Positions 5,130-5,870 of a stretch of DNA of 5,870 nt are shown piece by piece; the first letter of the stretch is position 1, and each line of letters begins with the position of its first letter. The notes under the pieces are model-generated. The model ran no database searches and had not been told where the DNA came from. It was given only the letters and a program-made list of their open reading frames with translations. Made by a program: the position numbers and the translations under genes. This DNA comes from an uncultured Alistipes sp. GTDB lineage: Bacteria > Bacteroidota > Bacteroidia > Bacteroidales > Rikenellaceae. Location: the NCBI GenBank assembly GCA_934754975.1, contig CAKVKI010000167.1, forward strand, positions 1 through 5,870, written 5' to 3'.

Positions 5130-5714
5130 ATGTATGAATACATCAGCGGTCCGGTAGCCGAAGTCGCTCCCGCATACGCAGTTATCGATGCCGGCGGGGT
5201 AGGATATTACCTTAATATCTCGCTTGAAACATTTTCGGCCGTTGAACACGCCGAAACGGCCCGTTTGTATGTCCATTACGTCGTGCGCGAGGACGCGCAG
5301 ATCCTCTATGGTTTTGCGACCAAAACCGAGCGCGAACTCTTCCGCCACCTGATAAGCGTGTCGGGCGTCGGCGGCAATACGGCCCGGATGATTCTGTCGA
5401 CCTATTCGCCGCACGAATTGCAGGGCATCATCACCGCAGGCAATGCCGTGCTGCTGAAAAACGTCAAGGGACTGGGGCTGAAAACCGCCCAGAAAATCAT
5501 CGTCGAGCTGAGCGGCAAACTCACCGGACTGTGCGAAGCGGACACCGCCCTCCCCGCTGCCGGCAACGGGGAGAAACTCGAAGAGGCGCTCGCCGCGCTG
5601 GTCATGCTCGGTTTCTCCAAAACAGCGGCCGAGAAGGCGCTGCGCGGCATTTTACGCGAAAATCCGGGCGTTTCGGTCGAAGATATGGTGCGAATGGGCT
5701 TAAAAAGCCTGTGA
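5130..5714 (+). CDS. ruvA: Holliday junction branch migration protein RuvA
   Basis: A protein of 194 residues, the normal RuvA length, with three domains. The N-terminal OB fold (1-62) begins MYEYISG and contains the GVGYYLNIS strand. The double helix-hairpin-helix domain (about 66-135) has the first hairpin at SVSGVGGNTA (76-85) and the second at VKGLGLKTAQKIIVEL (112-127). After a flexible linker (about 133-147) comes domain III (about 148-194), which includes EEALAALVMLGFSKTAAEKAL and contacts RuvB. RuvA tetramers bind four-way junctions and load RuvB for branch migration in recombinational repair. ATG 5130 gives the canonical N-terminus. ruvB and ruvC are not next to it in this window, a common arrangement in Bacteroidota. 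Its leader is only about 20 bases from the predicted start site. Confidence 0.97.
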   Translation: MYEYISGPVAEVAPAYAVIDAGGVGYYLNISLETFSAVEHAETARLYVHYVVREDAQILYGFATKTERELFRHLISVSGVGGNTARMILSTYSPHELQGIITAGNAVLLKNVKGLGLKTAQKIIVELSGKLTGLCEADTALPAAGNGEKLEEALAALVMLGFSKTAAEKALRGILRENPGVSVEDMVRMGLKSL

Positions 5715-5727
5715 AAAGGCGGTTTTT
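5707..5727 (+). terminator. Weak candidate terminator at the end of ruvA
   Basis: GCCT (5707-5710) pairs with AGGC (5717-5720) across a 6-base loop, followed by GG and TTTTT (5723-5727). The stem is only 4 bp and overlaps the ruvA stop codon, so leaky or no termination is possible. Confidence 0.35.
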
Positions 5728-5747
5728 GTCAATGAAAGGTGAAAATT

Positions 5748-5757
5748 CCCCCCCCCC
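5748..5757. repeat. Homopolymeric C10 tract upstream of a promoter
   Basis: Ten consecutive C residues lie between ruvA and the next gene, ending 5 bp before the TTTG -33 element of the promoter at 5763-5794. No other G or C run of this length occurs in the window. Tracts of this size are prone to slipped-strand length changes and also to sequencing error. Confidence 0.9.
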
Positions 5758-5762
5758 GCCTA

Positions 5763-5794
5763 TTTGGTTTGGTCGGAAATTTGCCTTACATTTG
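5763..5794 (+). promoter_or_regulatory. Consensus Bacteroidota promoter (-33 and -7)
   Basis: TTTG (5763-5766), a 20-bp spacer, then TACATTTG (5787-5794) and a C. Both elements and the spacing match the Bacteroidota TTTG/N19-21/TAnnTTTG consensus. The predicted start near 5801 leaves a leader of about 18 bases before ATG 5819. It is the best promoter in the window. Confidence 0.82.
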
Positions 5795-5818
5795 CCCCCG
5801 TTACTTGATTATTGATTT

Positions 5819-5870
5819 ATGGAAGAACAAATTCCGCTTGGTTTTATCTTTATCCTGCTCGGTGTATTCG
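5819..5870 (+). CDS. Unidentified protein with a hydrophobic N-terminus (5' fragment)
   Basis: Only 17 codons are visible: MEEQIPLGFIFILLGVF. A short acidic start is followed directly by a hydrophobic stretch that looks like the start of a transmembrane helix, so an inner-membrane protein is likely. This is not enough to name a family. ATG 5819 is supported by the strong promoter 25 bp upstream. It is separated from ruvA by about 100 bp and has its own promoter, so it is probably a separate transcription unit. Confidence 0.65.
   Translation, partial: MEEQIPLGFIFILLGVF

Overview
The window looks like chromosomal core DNA of a GC-rich member of the Bacteroidota, plausibly Alistipes or another Rikenellaceae. 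The genus is an inference. The phylum is supported by four exact or near-exact Bacteroidota -7 promoter elements (TAnnTTTG), by few usable Shine-Dalgarno sequences, and by the gene set: a lipoprotein OmpH, an LptE-family lipoprotein of Bacteroidota type, CdaA and RuvA. Most genes are visibly GC-rich. One gene (1733-2311) is clearly AT-richer.

Left block, + strand (1-1659): the C-terminal end of an NtrC-type sigma-54-dependent regulator, then an LptE-like outer-membrane lipoprotein, a small acidic protein with one TPR unit, and SecG. They are spaced by 28, 13 and 11 bp, so they probably form one operon that ends at a strong intrinsic terminator (1625-1659). Two of the products serve envelope biogenesis: LPS delivery to the outer membrane and Sec export.

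Middle block (1660-3307): an AT-rich YdeI/OmdA-family gene on the + strand faces a RimJ/RimL-type GNAT acetyltransferase on the - strand. Nested hairpins lie between them and include a terminator for the - strand. A gap of about 390 bp (2915-3307) holds several hairpins but no convincing gene.

Right block, - strand (3308-5031): cdaA, a membrane diadenylate cyclase that makes c-di-AMP, has its own promoter just upstream. It is separated by a gap containing a degenerate 57-bp repeat pair from an OmpH/Skp-like lipoprotein gene that ends in a strong terminator. The OmpH-like gene diverges from ruvA (5130-5714, +) across a compact region with two back-to-back -7 elements.

Right end: after ruvA come a run of ten C residues, a complete consensus Bacteroidota promoter (TTTG, 20 bp, TACATTTG) and the first 17 codons of an unidentified, probably membrane-anchored protein. 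I see no CRISPR array, transposase, tRNA, rRNA or defence system. The points that most deserve a second look are the C10 tract beside the promoter, the degenerate intergenic repeats, and the AT-rich YdeI-family gene.
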